Source of the DNA: Prochlorococcus sp. AG-347-M15
Lineage (GTDB): Bacteria > Cyanobacteriota > Cyanobacteriia > PCC-6307 > Cyanobiaceae
Reading direction: 5' to 3'
Assembly: GCA_003281185.1 (NCBI GenBank)
Contig: QCCS01000014.1
Location: 1 to 35,220 of the forward strand
DNA: 35,220 bases
Every line of letters starts with the position of its first letter. The stretch's first letter is position 1. Of this stretch, positions 25,077 through 34,631 are shown one piece after another. The notes under the pieces are model-generated. The model ran no database searches, was not told the origin of the DNA, and was given only the letters and a program-made list of their open reading frames with translations. The position numbers and the translations under genes were made by a program.

Positions 25077-28000
25077 TTGAGATTGGTACATATCAATCAG
25101 GTCGAGTTTGAAAATTTTAAATCTTTTGGGGGAAATGTAAAAATACCTCTTGAAGAAGGTTTTACGGTGGTTACGGGTCCTAACGGTTCTGGAAAAAGTA
25201 ATATTTTAGATGGAATTTTATTTTGTTTAGGTTTAGCTAATAGTAGAGGTATGAGGGCTGAAAGATTACCAGATCTAATAAATAACTCCAAAGTTAAAGA
25301 GGGTAAGTCATCAGAAACATCTGTATCGGTAAAATTTAATATTCAAGATTGGTCTCCCAGAGAGGACCTTCCTCCTTTGGAACTAGAAGAAGAAGAAATT
25401 GCCCTTAATAAAGGTCAAAAAGAATGGTTAGTTTCTAGAAAATTAAGGCTTATGCCAGGTGGTTCTTATGCTTCTACTTATACTTCTGATGGAAAACAAT
25501 GTACCTTGCAACAAATACAGAGAATATTAAGAGATATCAGTGTTGATCCTGAGGGCAGCAATGTTGTTATGCAGGGTGATGTAACAAGAATAGTATCAAT
25601 GAATAATAAGGAGAGGAGAAATCTTATTGATGAATTAGCAGGAGTCGCACTTTTTGATACAAGAATAGAACAAACTAATGCAAAATTAAATGACGTTTTC
25701 GAAAGACAAGAAAAATGTGAAATTTTAGAAAATGAATTGCAATCTAGTAAAAATAAGCTTGAAAAAGAATGTGAAAAAGCAAAGCGATACAAAGAGTTAA
25801 AGGCAAAACTATTGCAAATAATAGAATTAGAGAAAGTTCTTATCTTTGAAAAACAAGTTAAACATGTTGAATCGATAGAAAAAAAAGAAAGTGAAATTGA
25901 AAAAAATAAAATCTTATTCAATAAACAAAAAGAATCTATTAGTAAAGAAATAACAGTTTTAGAAGATGCTTTGAAAATACTTGTTAATGAGCTTAAGGAG
26001 AAAGGAGAGGATAAATTGATAAAAGTTAATTCTGATATTGGAAGTATTAATTCTAGCTTGAGAGAACTTGATAGGATATCAATTCTGAATAAAGAAGAGG
26101 GTATTAAATTACAAAAACAGAGAGATGAAATTGAAATTTCTAAGAGGAATATCGAGTCTGAAAAGATGAGACAAGAAAATTTTGATGATAATTTTTTAAA
26201 TCAATTGAACTTTCAAATTGATGATCTCTCTTTAAAACACAAATTATCTAGAAAAAAACTTTCTGATGCGGCTGGAGAATCTGGAGAATTTTCAAAACAA
26301 AGTATCAAATTAAATGCTGAGATTGAAAGTATCAAAAATCAAATTAATCCTTTAGAAATAAAAAAAAGGAAAATCGAAGAAGAAACTATTCAAAACAATA
26401 TTCAAAAAGATGAGATATTGTCACAGATCGAATCCTTAGACTTAGAAAAGCAGAAGCTTTTTCAGGGAAATCAAAGAAAAAAAGAGACATCCGATACAAA
26501 GAATAAAAACTTGGCAAGTAATAACGCAGAAATTAATTCTCTAAAAAATGAAATCGATTTATTAATTAAAACTAAATCAAGGCTAAATAATGAGCAATTA
26601 AGGCTTGAAAAAGATTTATCTAGATTCGAAAGCAGGAAGGAAGCATTAAACGAATCTAGAGGTTCATATGCTTTCAGAATTCTCTTAGAGGCAGGGTTAG
26701 AGGGTATACATGGTTATGTAGCTCAACTTGGAGAGGTCAGTGAGAAAAATAGATATGCATTAGAAATTGCTGCTGGAAATAGGTTAGGACAAATTGTTGT
26801 TGATAATGATCATATTGCTGCAAAAGCAATTGAAATTCTTAAAAAGAAGAAAGCGGGAAGATTAACTTTTTTACCTTTAAATAGAATTAAAAGTCAAAAA
26901 AAGAATTATGCAATTTCAAGATTTGAAAAAAACAGGGAGAATGGATTTATTGATAAAGCTATTAATCTAATTACTTTTGATGAAGTTTATTCAGATGTTT
27001 TTCGATATGTTTTTGGAGATACTTTGGTTTTTTCAGACTTATCCTCAGCTAGGTTATCTACACAAAAAAATAGGTTGGTTACCTTAAGTGGTGAATTATT
27101 AGAAGCAAGTGGCGCTATTACAGGAGGCAGTAAGTTAAATAAAGATTTGGCTTATAGGTTTGGAATTAATAATGATATTGATGATTCCAGTCCTATAAAA
27201 GAAAGATTATTAGTTATCGAAGAAGCTTTAAAAGAGTCAAACAATGATTTGAAACTAAAAAATAATAGACTTAGTGTATTAAATTCTAACCGTAGTCAAA
27301 TAATTGAGGATTGTGCCTCATTTAATAAAGAAATTGAAGTAAATCAAGATTCTCTTAAAGCCGTCTCGAAAAGAATTGAGGATTGTAAATCGAGATTAAA
27401 TAAACTAGATACTGCTAATAATTTATTAGTTAATGAGTTAGGTCATTTAAAAAATCAATTGAAGCCTTATCACGATAAGTTTGATCAACTACAAACCATT
27501 CAAAAGGCAAATTATGAAAAAAATCAAAAATCATCACTAATTACTTTTAATAACGATTTTAATAATCTTGATAAAAAACTTGAATTACTTATTAAGGAGA
27601 GAGCTACATTACTAGATAAAAAGAATCAATTCGCTTTAAATAAAGAGCGTATCAATAATTCATTAAAAATTACTTTAATACAAGAAAAAAACTTGCAAAA
27701 ATCTATTAAAGAACTTGCAATTGCTCATAGTGAATGGATAGAAAAAAGAGATAAATTTAAAAAAGAGCTTTTAGATCTCGATAATCAAAAAAATTCTCTA
27801 GAGAAAGATTTAGGTTTATTGAGAAGGAAAAGAGATGAATTAAACTCTTCGATTTCTAATAAAAGGCAAGAATATAATAATTATCTGTTGAAGCTTGAAT
27901 ATCTAGAAAGAGATATGCATTCTCTTAAAGAAGAGATGAGGAGCGAGAAAATAAAATTAGAAAATTATAAAAAAGATCTGCCTAATCCTTCTCCTCAGTT

Positions 28001-28667
28001 TGGAGAATATGAAGGCAAGAGTCTTGAATCTTTGCAATCAGAAATTTCGATTATAACTGCAAAACTAGAAAGCTTAGAACCTGTCAATATGTTGGCTCTT
28101 GATGAACTAGAAGAATTAATTGAGAGATTAAATGGTTTGCGAGAAAAATTAGAAATTCTATCTAATGAAAGATCTGAATTATTGCTGAGAATAGAAACTG
28201 TATCTACGATGCGTCAAGAGGCTTTTATGCAGGCATTTATAGAAGTTGATAAACATTTTAGAGAAATTTTTGCAAATTTATCTGATGGAGATGGTTTCCT
28301 TCAACTTGAAAATCCTAATTCTCCTTTAGAAGGAGGATTGACTTTAGTGGCTCATCCCAAGGGAAAAAATGTTAGAAGATTAGCGTCTATGTCAGGGGGT
28401 GAAAAATCGTTAACTGCTTTAAGTTTTTTATTTGCTTTGCAAAAGTATAAGCCTTCACCTTTTTATGCATTAGACGAGGTTGATAGTTTTTTAGATGGTA
28501 TTAATGTTGAAAGGTTGTCAAAACTAATATCAAATCAGTCATCAAATGCTCAATTTATAGTCGTAAGCCATAGAAGGCCTATGATTGGTGCATCTGAACG
28601 AACAATTGGGGTTGCGCAAGCAAGAGGTGCTAATACTCAAGTTCTTGGGTTACCAAATGCTGCATAA
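25077..28667 (+). CDS. smc: Chromosome segregation ATPase SMC
   Basis: A 1196-residue full-length SMC that with ScpA and ScpB compacts and resolves chromosomes. The Walker A is G34-P-N-G-S-G-K40-S, long charged coiled coils run to about 530 and from about 690 to 1010, and the hinge lies between (about 535-690, GIHGYVAQLGEV ... GAITGGSK). The C-terminal head holds the signature SMSGGEKSL (S1106-E1109) and Walker B ALDEVDSFLD (D1133, E1134). The start is TTG at 25077 or, equally likely, TTG at 25083, which gives MVHINQVEFENFKSFGG; neither has a clear Shine-Dalgarno. The PRC-barrel gene follows 45 bases downstream. Confidence 0.96.
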   Translation: MRLVHINQVEFENFKSFGGNVKIPLEEGFTVVTGPNGSGKSNILDGILFCLGLANSRGMRAERLPDLINNSKVKEGKSSETSVSVKFNIQDWSPREDLPPLELEEEEIALNKGQKEWLVSRKLRLMPGGSYASTYTSDGKQCTLQQIQRILRDISVDPEGSNVVMQGDVTRIVSMNNKERRNLIDELAGVALFDTRIEQTNAKLNDVFERQEKCEILENELQSSKNKLEKECEKAKRYKELKAKLLQIIELEKVLIFEKQVKHVESIEKKESEIEKNKILFNKQKESISKEITVLEDALKILVNELKEKGEDKLIKVNSDIGSINSSLRELDRISILNKEEGIKLQKQRDEIEISKRNIESEKMRQENFDDNFLNQLNFQIDDLSLKHKLSRKKLSDAAGESGEFSKQSIKLNAEIESIKNQINPLEIKKRKIEEETIQNNIQKDEILSQIESLDLEKQKLFQGNQRKKETSDTKNKNLASNNAEINSLKNEIDLLIKTKSRLNNEQLRLEKDLSRFESRKEALNESRGSYAFRILLEAGLEGIHGYVAQLGEVSEKNRYALEIAAGNRLGQIVVDNDHIAAKAIEILKKKKAGRLTFLPLNRIKSQKKNYAISRFEKNRENGFIDKAINLITFDEVYSDVFRYVFGDTLVFSDLSSARLSTQKNRLVTLSGELLEASGAITGGSKLNKDLAYRFGINNDIDDSSPIKERLLVIEEALKESNNDLKLKNNRLSVLNSNRSQIIEDCASFNKEIEVNQDSLKAVSKRIEDCKSRLNKLDTANNLLVNELGHLKNQLKPYHDKFDQLQTIQKANYEKNQKSSLITFNNDFNNLDKKLELLIKERATLLDKKNQFALNKERINNSLKITLIQEKNLQKSIKELAIAHSEWIEKRDKFKKELLDLDNQKNSLEKDLGLLRRKRDELNSSISNKRQEYNNYLLKLEYLERDMHSLKEEMRSEKIKLENYKKDLPNPSPQFGEYEGKSLESLQSEISIITAKLESLEPVNMLALDELEELIERLNGLREKLEILSNERSELLLRIETVSTMRQEAFMQAFIEVDKHFREIFANLSDGDGFLQLENPNSPLEGGLTLVAHPKGKNVRRLASMSGGEKSLTALSFLFALQKYKPSPFYALDEVDSFLDGINVERLSKLISNQSSNAQFIVVSHRRPMIGASERTIGVAQARGANTQVLGLPNAA

Positions 28668-28712
28668 ACACACTTTTTTAAATTTATACGTCAGAATGAT
28701 AAAAAGAAATTT

Positions 28713-29756
28713 ATGAGCTTGTCTAACACATCTGCTAATAAGAATCTCCCGAATTCAGTTCCAAGCGAACGTTTATGGTTAAGGTCAGAATTAATGGGAA
28801 CACAAGTTATTACTACTGATACTGGGAGGCGGCTAGGCGTAGTTGGAGAAGTTGTTGTTGATATCGATAGAAGAGAGGTGGTCGCTTTGGGACTGAGAGA
28901 TAATCCACTTACAAGATTTTTACCTGGTTTGCCAAAATGGATGCCTTTAGAAAGTATAAAGCAAGTTGGAGATGTCATATTAGTTGACTCCCTAGATTCT
29001 TTGAGTGAGAATTTTTCTCCAGAAAGATATGTGAAAGTAATTAATTGTCAAGTGATTACAGAATCTGGACAGCTATTGGGAAGAGTTCTTGGCTTTTCTT
29101 TTGATATTGAGACTGGGGATTTGATATCTCTTGTTATGGGTGCTGTTGGTGTTCCGCTTTTAGGTGAGGGAGTTTTAAGTACTTGGGAAATACCTGTTGA
29201 GGAAATTGTAAGTAGTGGTACCGATAGGATTATTGTTTATGAAGGTGCTGAAGAGAAATTGAAGCAACTAAGTAGTGGACTACTTGAGAAACTTGGAGTC
29301 GGAGGTTCTTCATGGGATGAACGGGAAGCAAATGGATACTCAGCAAATCTTGTACCTGTTGAGAATCAGTTACTATCAGGTTCCGAATCAGAACAACAAA
29401 ACAATTTGGTCGAGGAATATGAAGAAGTTGTTGAACAAGATGATTATGAAGATGATTATGAAGATGAACTTGAATATGTTGAAATAAAGGGTTCTTCAGA
29501 GGAAATAAATAACAAAAAAAAGCTATACATAGATAATGATTATTCTGATCAGATCGAGAATCAAAATAGTGTTAATCAAATAGATGAAAAAAACAATTTT
29601 GATTTTAATCAAAAGAAAAAATCAACTACTAATTTGGCTTCGAAAAGACCAATTCAAAATGCAACTGAAACTTTAGATATTGAACCGCTAGATGAACAAA
29701 ATTTAGTTCAAGATAATAAAAAATCAGAAAAGTTTGAAATTGACGACCCCTGGTAA
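28713..29756 (+). CDS. PRC-barrel protein with acidic disordered tail
   Basis: A 347-residue protein with two PRC-barrel-like domains: about 25-95 (LMGTQVITTDTGRRLGVVGE) and about 107-180 (INCQVITESGQLLGRVLGF). They are followed by a linker and a low-complexity tail; residues 234-256 are nearly all Glu, Asp and Tyr. PRC barrels occur in photosynthetic reaction-centre H subunits, RimM and many cyanobacterial proteins, usually as binding modules. No enzyme motif or membrane segment is seen. The position just after smc is likely cotranscribed, but a joint function is inference. Confidence 0.8.
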   Translation: MSLSNTSANKNLPNSVPSERLWLRSELMGTQVITTDTGRRLGVVGEVVVDIDRREVVALGLRDNPLTRFLPGLPKWMPLESIKQVGDVILVDSLDSLSENFSPERYVKVINCQVITESGQLLGRVLGFSFDIETGDLISLVMGAVGVPLLGEGVLSTWEIPVEEIVSSGTDRIIVYEGAEEKLKQLSSGLLEKLGVGGSSWDEREANGYSANLVPVENQLLSGSESEQQNNLVEEYEEVVEQDDYEDDYEDELEYVEIKGSSEEINNKKKLYIDNDYSDQIENQNSVNQIDEKNNFDFNQKKKSTTNLASKRPIQNATETLDIEPLDEQNLVQDNKKSEKFEIDDPW

Positions 29757-29759
29757 TTG

Positions 29760-31025
29760 TTAAAGTTTTTTTATTGAATTAGCAATTATAAAAGCAAGTT
29801 TTTTTGCAGCACCTTTATTTCCTCTTTCTTTGTGTAGATTATCCCTAATACTTTTTAATTGATCACTATTTTTAATAAGAAATAATACTTCTTTTGCAAT
29901 TTTTCTTGGTGAAATATTACCTATCCTTTCAGGGACAATCATTCTTTTAGATTTAATATTTGGCCAAGCGAAAAACTTCTTTTTTTTTAAATAAAAGTTT
30001 TTAACAAAAAAAGTTAGGAATCTATTTATTAATGAAATTTTTCCAATTACTCCAAAAATACCATCCCATGCATTCATCATATTTAAATGTTGAGTTGGTA
30101 GAACAACTATCATTGGAAGAGTAATTGCTGCTAATTCTGCAGTATTTGCTCCCACAGTTGTAATAGCAAGATCACATTCTTTTAATATTTCATAGCATGG
30201 ATGTTTGTTGATTAGATAAATTTTTGTATTTTTTGATGTTTCAATTACATAATCAAAACACGAGTCTTTGATGTTTTTAATTGCTTTAATTTTTGATGAG
30301 TAATATTTAGCAATTGGATTTTTGTTGCTTTGAAAAAATAAATATTCACTTTTATCAGTGGTTGGGGCAATGGGAATTATAAAATTTATATTTTCATTTT
30401 TTTCAGCGATATGATCTGCAACTTCTAAGAAGAAAGGAATTCCAACAGAAAGCTTTGCTTTCTTAGAACCAGGTAATAATGCAATGTAGTGTTTTTCTTT
30501 ATTTCTTAATGATAGTTCGCTATTAAGTTTAATATCTGCCATCAAATCGCCAATGACTTTACATTTATATTTATGTTTTTTAGGTATTAACTCTTTTACT
30601 TTTACATTCATAGCAGCAATTTCGTTGGACCATTTAGGCCATCGTGAAACCCATTCAGCATATGTGATATTTAAATAACCTAATCTTTTAGCTAATAAAA
30701 TACTCCAAAATTGATCCCCACCGAGGAAAACAACCACCCCTTTTTTTGGCCAATTTGCAAAAGAATATGGATTTATTAATAATTTCCAAAAACTTTTGGA
30801 TTTTGTAATTAATTCGAATTTATTCCATGAATTTGCAACTAAAAATTCTTTACCAGTGGCATTTGGGCAAGGAACAAGAACCAACCTAAGGGTGAAATCG
30901 TGTGTATTGTCATCACATAGTGATTTATTTATTTTGTTTAGCTCATCCACTACAGGATTTACCCATGTAGTTAATTCACCAGGACCATTGGAAACTATAA
31001 CTACTGCAACTGATTTTTTTTTCAT
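29760..31025 (-). CDS. LpxB-like (lipid-A-disaccharide-synthase-related) glycosyltransferase
   Basis: A roughly 421-residue GT-B-type protein resembling lipid-A-disaccharide synthase (SNGPGELTTW at the start, LPGSKKAKLSVGIPFFLEVAD mid-protein, TTVGANTAELAAITLPMIVV in the donor-sugar region). It probably transfers a sugar at the membrane for lipid or envelope synthesis; substrate is unknown. The open frame runs upstream through tRNA-Leu to 31148, but that part is tRNA sequence. Starts at 31025 (MKKKSVAVVIV, preferred, beginning at the first Rossmann strand) or 31046 (five bases after the tRNA) are possible. It may be expressed from the tRNA transcript. The tail converges on the PRC-barrel gene. 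Confidence 0.78.
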   Translation of the reverse strand: MKKKSVAVVIVSNGPGELTTWVNPVVDELNKINKSLCDDNTHDFTLRLVLVPCPNATGKEFLVANSWNKFELITKSKSFWKLLINPYSFANWPKKGVVVFLGGDQFWSILLAKRLGYLNITYAEWVSRWPKWSNEIAAMNVKVKELIPKKHKYKCKVIGDLMADIKLNSELSLRNKEKHYIALLPGSKKAKLSVGIPFFLEVADHIAEKNENINFIIPIAPTTDKSEYLFFQSNKNPIAKYYSSKIKAIKNIKDSCFDYVIETSKNTKIYLINKHPCYEILKECDLAITTVGANTAELAAITLPMIVVLPTQHLNMMNAWDGIFGVIGKISLINRFLTFFVKNFYLKKKKFFAWPNIKSKRMIVPERIGNISPRKIAKEVLFLIKNSDQLKSIRDNLHKERGNKGAAKKLAFIIANSIKKL

Positions 31026-31050
31026 TCTAGGTAAATCAGAATACATTAAA

Positions 31051-31132
31051 TGCGGACGGCGAGACTTGAACTCGCAAGGCCTAAGCCACACGCTCCTTAG
31101 ACGTGCGCGTCTACCAATTCCGCCACGTCCGC
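31051..31132 (-). tRNA. tRNA-Leu, apparent anticodon AAG
   Basis: An 82-nt class II tRNA on -. The acceptor stem is GCGGACG / CGTCCGC with discriminator A, the D region GGCGGAATTGGTAGACGC is typical of Leu, and the T loop is GTTCAAGTC. The anticodon stem CACGT / GCGTG (four Watson-Crick pairs and one U-G) encloses CTAAGGA, placing AAG at 34-36. CCA is not encoded. A possible -10 (TATGAT on -, 31175-31180) lies upstream. See finding on the A34 anticodon. Confidence 0.93.
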
Positions 31133-31392
31133 AAAGGGTTTTCAGCAACCGGGGGATACCTAAACCTTAAAAATATCATACAATATTGGCTGAAATAAGC
31201 ATGTAGTTCTAGAAGAGTATTTTTGAATATGATGAATAATTTTTCTATTGCATAAAACAAATATTTATACATATATAACGTTTTAGGTTGTATTGTAAAA
31301 AATGTCCTCTGATCACTAAAAAATTTTGTTGAATACTTTGGCAAATAATTTTTTATTTTAAGTCATTTCATTTCTTCAATTTAATTTTCATA

Positions 31393-32742
31393 ATGGTTGA
31401 AAAAGTTTTAATCGCTAATCGTGGAGAAATAGCTTTACGAATTGTCAGAAGTTGTAGAGAACTCGGTATTGCAACCGTTGCTGTTTTTAGCACTGTAGAT
31501 AAAAAAGCATTGCATGTTCAGCTTGCTGATGAAGCGGTTTGCGTTGGAGATTCATTAAGTAATAAGAGTTATTTAAATATTCCAAACATACTCGCTGCTG
31601 CTACATCGAGAGGAGTTGATGCTATTCATCCTGGTTATGGATTTCTTGCTGAAAATGATAAATTTGCTGAGATGTGTAACGATCACGGCATAGTATTTAT
31701 TGGACCATCTCCTAAAGCTATTAGATCTATGGGAGATAAATCTACAGCTAAAGAAACTATGGAAGCAGTTGGAGTTCCAACAGTGCCTGGTAGTAAAGGC
31801 TTGTTATCAAATGTTGATGAGGCTTATAAATTGGCAGATGATATTGGCTATCCGGTAATTATTAAAGCGACAGCTGGAGGAGGTGGAAGAGGAATGAGGT
31901 TGGTGGAAAATTCTGAAAATCTTGAAAAAATGTTTAAAGCAGCTCAAGGCGAAGCAGAAGCAGCTTTTGGTAATGATGGTTTATATATGGAGAAATTTAT
32001 AAAGAAGCCAAGACATGTAGAAATTCAAATTTTGGCGGATAGGTCGGGTAATGTTGTTCATTTAGGAGAGCGAGATTGTTCAGTTCAAAGAAGACATCAA
32101 AAGTTGCTAGAAGAGTCTCCTAGTCCTGCAATTAATACTGAGCTAAGAAAAAAAATGGGGAACGCAGCTATTGCTGCTGCAAAAAGTATCGGCTACGAAG
32201 GAGCCGGGACAGTTGAATTTTTAGTTGATGATGATGATAATTTTTATTTTATGGAGATGAATACTAGGATTCAAGTTGAACATCCTGTTACTGAAATGGT
32301 TACAGGAGTTGATTTAATAGCTGAGCAAATTAAAATCGCAAGCGGAGCAAATTTGGAATTTAATCAGGATGATATCCATTTAAATGGTCATGCCATTGAA
32401 TGTAGAATCAATGCTGAAGATCCTTCACACAATTTCCGACCCTCACCTGGAAAAATAACTGGGTGGCTTCCTCCTGGTGGACCTGGTGTAAGGGTGGATA
32501 GTCATGTCTATACAGGCTACGAAATCCCTCCTTTTTATGATTCATTAATTGGTAAATTAATAGTCTGGGGAAAGGATCGTAATACTGCAATTAAACGTAT
32601 GAATAGGGCTTTAAATGAATGTGCAGTAACTGGTATTCCTACAACAATTAACTTTCATTTAACCTTACTGAATAAATCTAAATTTAAGCAAGGTAAGATA
32701 CATACTAAATATGTAGAAGAAGAATTATTGCCAAATTACTGA
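31393..32742 (+). CDS. accC: Acetyl-CoA carboxylase, biotin carboxylase subunit
   Basis: A 449-residue ATP-grasp enzyme that carboxylates biotin on AccB, the first committed step of fatty-acid synthesis. The N-terminal [13 protein letters not shown], the Gly-rich ATP loop around K158 ([12 protein letters not shown]), and E288 with R292 in [15 protein letters not shown] match the catalytic residues of the family. Length is normal for the stand-alone bacterial subunit. Divergent from tRNA-Leu; promoter lies in 31133-31392, where no ORF is evident. Confidence 0.97.
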   Translation: MVEKVLIANRGEIALRIVRSCRELGIATVAVFSTVDKKALHVQLADEAVCVGDSLSNKSYLNIPNILAAATSRGVDAIHPGYGFLAENDKFAEMCNDHGIVFIGPSPKAIRSMGDKSTAKETMEAVGVPTVPGSKGLLSNVDEAYKLADDIGYPVIIKATAGGGGRGMRLVENSENLEKMFKAAQGEAEAAFGNDGLYMEKFIKKPRHVEIQILADRSGNVVHLGERDCSVQRRHQKLLEESPSPAINTELRKKMGNAAIAAAKSIGYEGAGTVEFLVDDDDNFYFMEMNTRIQVEHPVTEMVTGVDLIAEQIKIASGANLEFNQDDIHLNGHAIECRINAEDPSHNFRPSPGKITGWLPPGGPGVRVDSHVYTGYEIPPFYDSLIGKLIVWGKDRNTAIKRMNRALNECAVTGIPTTINFHLTLLNKSKFKQGKIHTKYVEEELLPNY

Positions 32743-32760
32743 TAAATATTTAAATGAGTC

Positions 32761-33066
32761 CTATGAAATATGTGTATGCAATGCAAGTTTTATGAGCCCT
32801 TGCTGACCGACTAAAATTTCTCTTAAAAAGCTTATAACTCCGATCCAAATTACGGGTCCAATATCAACGCCTCCAATAGGAGGAATTAGTTTTTTTGTTA
32901 AATTAAGAATAGAGCTTGATGGTATTGAAACTAATAACCATAAACCTTTACTTAAATCAATTTTTGGGTACCAAGTAAGTATTAATCTTATAAGAAAAAC
33001 TATAGTTAGATATGAAAGAGAAATTCCTAAACTAATATCTAAAATTTGAAGAGAGTTTACAAGCAA
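32761..33066 (-). CDS. YggT family integral membrane protein
   Basis: A 101-residue protein with two hydrophobic segments (about 15-33 and 66-84) separated by the conserved IPPIGGVDIGPVIWI motif and the FLIRLILTWYP turn of YggT proteins. In cyanobacteria and chloroplasts related YlmG/YggT proteins influence nucleoid and thylakoid organisation, and others affect osmotic tolerance; role here is inferred from family only. The start is a TTG at 33066. Convergent with accC (18-base gap) and divergent from psbX. Confidence 0.88.
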   Translation of the reverse strand: MLVNSLQILDISLGISLSYLTIVFLIRLILTWYPKIDLSKGLWLLVSIPSSSILNLTKKLIPPIGGVDIGPVIWIGVISFLREILVGQQGLIKLALHTHIS

Positions 33067-33105
33067 GAAATCACAATTATTTAATTCATCTTAATAAATA
33101 ACCCA

Positions 33106-33133
33106 TTGAAACGTATTTAATTCGTATTATAAA
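33106..33133 (+). promoter_or_regulatory. psbX promoter
   Basis: TTGAAA (33106-33111), 16-base spacer, TATAAA (33128-33133). Transcription from about 33140 would leave a leader of roughly 16 bases before the GTG of psbX. Confidence 0.45.
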
Positions 33134-33155
33134 TTGAGAATTTAATATTTAAAAA

Positions 33156-33341
33156 GTGTTTCAAATCTCGAATTTATTACTAGCCGCAGATTTTTCTGCT
33201 GAGGTTGCAAATAATTCCGCAGTGGGAATGATAGGTAGTTTTATTGCTGCTGCCTTACTTATCGTTATTCCAGCCACTGCATTTTTGATTTTTGTCAGCC
33301 AGAAAGATTCCCTCGATCGTACTTCTACCGGAAGACGCTAG
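33156..33341 (+). CDS. psbX: Photosystem II protein PsbX
   Basis: A 61-residue low-molecular-mass photosystem II subunit in the thylakoid membrane. The single span (about 23-47, [20 protein letters not shown]) and the following [14 protein letters not shown] tail match PsbX, whose hallmark is the FVSQKD segment. The N-terminal 20 residues are longer than in most cyanobacterial PsbX. The start is a GTG at 33156 giving [13 protein letters not shown]. PsbX helps quinone turnover at QB by family knowledge. It is followed by ycf66 79 bases downstream. Confidence 0.93.
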   Translation: MFQISNLLLAADFSAEVANNSAVGMIGSFIAAALLIVIPATAFLIFVSQKDSLDRTSTGRR

Positions 33342-33344
33342 TTT

Positions 33345-33373
33345 TTGTAGAAGTTTTAAGTACACTATATATA
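33345..33373 (+). promoter_or_regulatory. ycf66 promoter
   Basis: TTGTAG (33345-33350), 17-base spacer, TATATA (33368-33373), between psbX and ycf66. GGAG at 33408-33411 gives a plausible ribosome site for the GTG at 33420. Confidence 0.4.
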
Positions 33374-33419
33374 GGGGATATAAATAACCCTTTAAAAAAT
33401 AAATTTTTGGAGAAAGAAT

Positions 33420-34349
33420 GTGGTCAATGCTAGTCTCAATTGGGCCAGTATTGTTGGGATAGTTCTCGCGGTATGTGGAGGAGGCCTTTATTTTTTGAGG
33501 TCTTTTAAGCCCGCCTTGGCAAGAGATTATGATGTTTTCTTCGCAGCAATTGGACTTCTGTGTGGAGGAATATTATTTTTTCAAGGTTGGAGGTTAGATC
33601 CTATCCTTCAGTTTGGTCAGTTTTTACTTGCAGGAACTACTGTTTTTTTCGCATATGAAAGTGTGCGATTGAGGGGAGTTGCTACTGATCAAGCTAGAAG
33701 GTCATCTTATTTTGATGATGATCCTATTTCTGATGGTCCCAGAAATTCTAGAGGCCGATTTAATGACGATTATGATAGGTTTGAAGAATCTGAAAGACCA
33801 TCCAGAAGATTTAAACCTCAAGAAGATGAATTTGACGATGACTATATGGAGGAGAGATCTCTTAGGAGGAATGTTTCAAGAGCCATACCCTCTGCTGCAG
33901 CAAGCAGAAGTAGGCCATCTACAAGGGAAATAAGTCAGTTTGAAAATGACGAACCTATAAGAAGGAGAAGACAGACTTCTGAAGATAGAAATAGTAAACA
34001 ACCAGAAACGAATAACTTTGGTGAGAGAAGAAATTTATCTCGCGATGAAGTTAAAACAGGGTCTAGACCTAGAATGAATCGTGCAGTTTCTAGAAAAGAT
34101 AATATCTCAGCTCCTAGTGGTTCATCCCCATTAAGAAAGAAACCTTCTAGATCACCTATTAGGCAGCAAACTTCAACAGCTGAAGTAGAAGATGCATCAT
34201 TTAAAGATGCTAATCAAGCCAAAAAACCACGCGAGACTCGCAGAGTAAGTTCCTCGCCTAGATCAACTACAAAAAATCAAAGTAGTAGATATAACGTTGG
34301 ATCAAATAAGAAGAAACCTAGAGATAACAGTTCTAGATTCGATGATTAA
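33420..34349 (+). CDS. ycf66: Ycf66 family membrane protein with Arg/Ser-rich tail
   Basis: A 309-residue protein. The N-terminal 90 residues hold three membrane segments (about 8-25, 37-56, 65-84) with FKPALARDYDVFFAAIGLLCGGILFFQGWRLDPI as the Ycf66 core. The remaining 215 residues are charged, Arg/Ser/Asp-rich and low-complexity, probably disordered and exposed. Ycf66 is found in cyanobacteria and some plastids; its function is not established. The start is a GTG at 33420, overlapping an out-of-frame ATG at 33418. It abuts the convergent hli gene with no gap. Confidence 0.9.
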   Translation: MVNASLNWASIVGIVLAVCGGGLYFLRSFKPALARDYDVFFAAIGLLCGGILFFQGWRLDPILQFGQFLLAGTTVFFAYESVRLRGVATDQARRSSYFDDDPISDGPRNSRGRFNDDYDRFEESERPSRRFKPQEDEFDDDYMEERSLRRNVSRAIPSAAASRSRPSTREISQFENDEPIRRRRQTSEDRNSKQPETNNFGERRNLSRDEVKTGSRPRMNRAVSRKDNISAPSGSSPLRKKPSRSPIRQQTSTAEVEDASFKDANQAKKPRETRRVSSSPRSTTKNQSSRYNVGSNKKKPRDNSSRFDD

Positions 34350-34625
34350 TTATAAGATTCCTGCCCATTTTAAAAACGATTGTTTACTAAATAATTCAAT
34401 CAATACTATTGCAAGGAAGCCAATCATTGCAAATCGTCCATTAGTTATTTCAGAATAATTACTCCATCCAAATTTATATTCATCTTTAATTTCTATAGAT
34501 TTTTCATCTAATTTATTGTCTGCAATTTGTTCATTGATCTGATTCGGATCTTTTTGCTCTTCTATAAAACTCTCATTGTCTAAATTAGTTACTTCTGAGT
34601 TAGTTTGTTCTTCTTTAGAATTCAT
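34350..34625 (-). CDS. High-light-inducible (Hli/SCP) protein with acidic N-terminus
   Basis: A 91-residue member of the Hli / small CAB-like family. The chlorophyll-binding helix carries the hallmark ExxNGRxAMxGF (E59, N62, R64, M67, G69) in residues 59-80. The first 50 residues are an unusual acidic, Asn/Gln/Glu-rich extension. Hli proteins protect photosystem assembly by binding chlorophyll and carotenoids under high light. The gene lies six bases downstream of the ABC transporter gene and is probably cotranscribed. Its stop is directly adjacent to the ycf66 stop. Confidence 0.9.
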   Translation of the reverse strand: MNSKEEQTNSEVTNLDNESFIEEQKDPNQINEQIADNKLDEKSIEIKDEYKFGWSNYSEITNGRFAMIGFLAIVLIELFSKQSFLKWAGIL

Positions 34626-34631
34626 TTTTTT

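Noticed and set aside
31026..31148. N-terminal extension of the LpxB-like protein
   Set aside because: This part is tRNA-Leu sequence.
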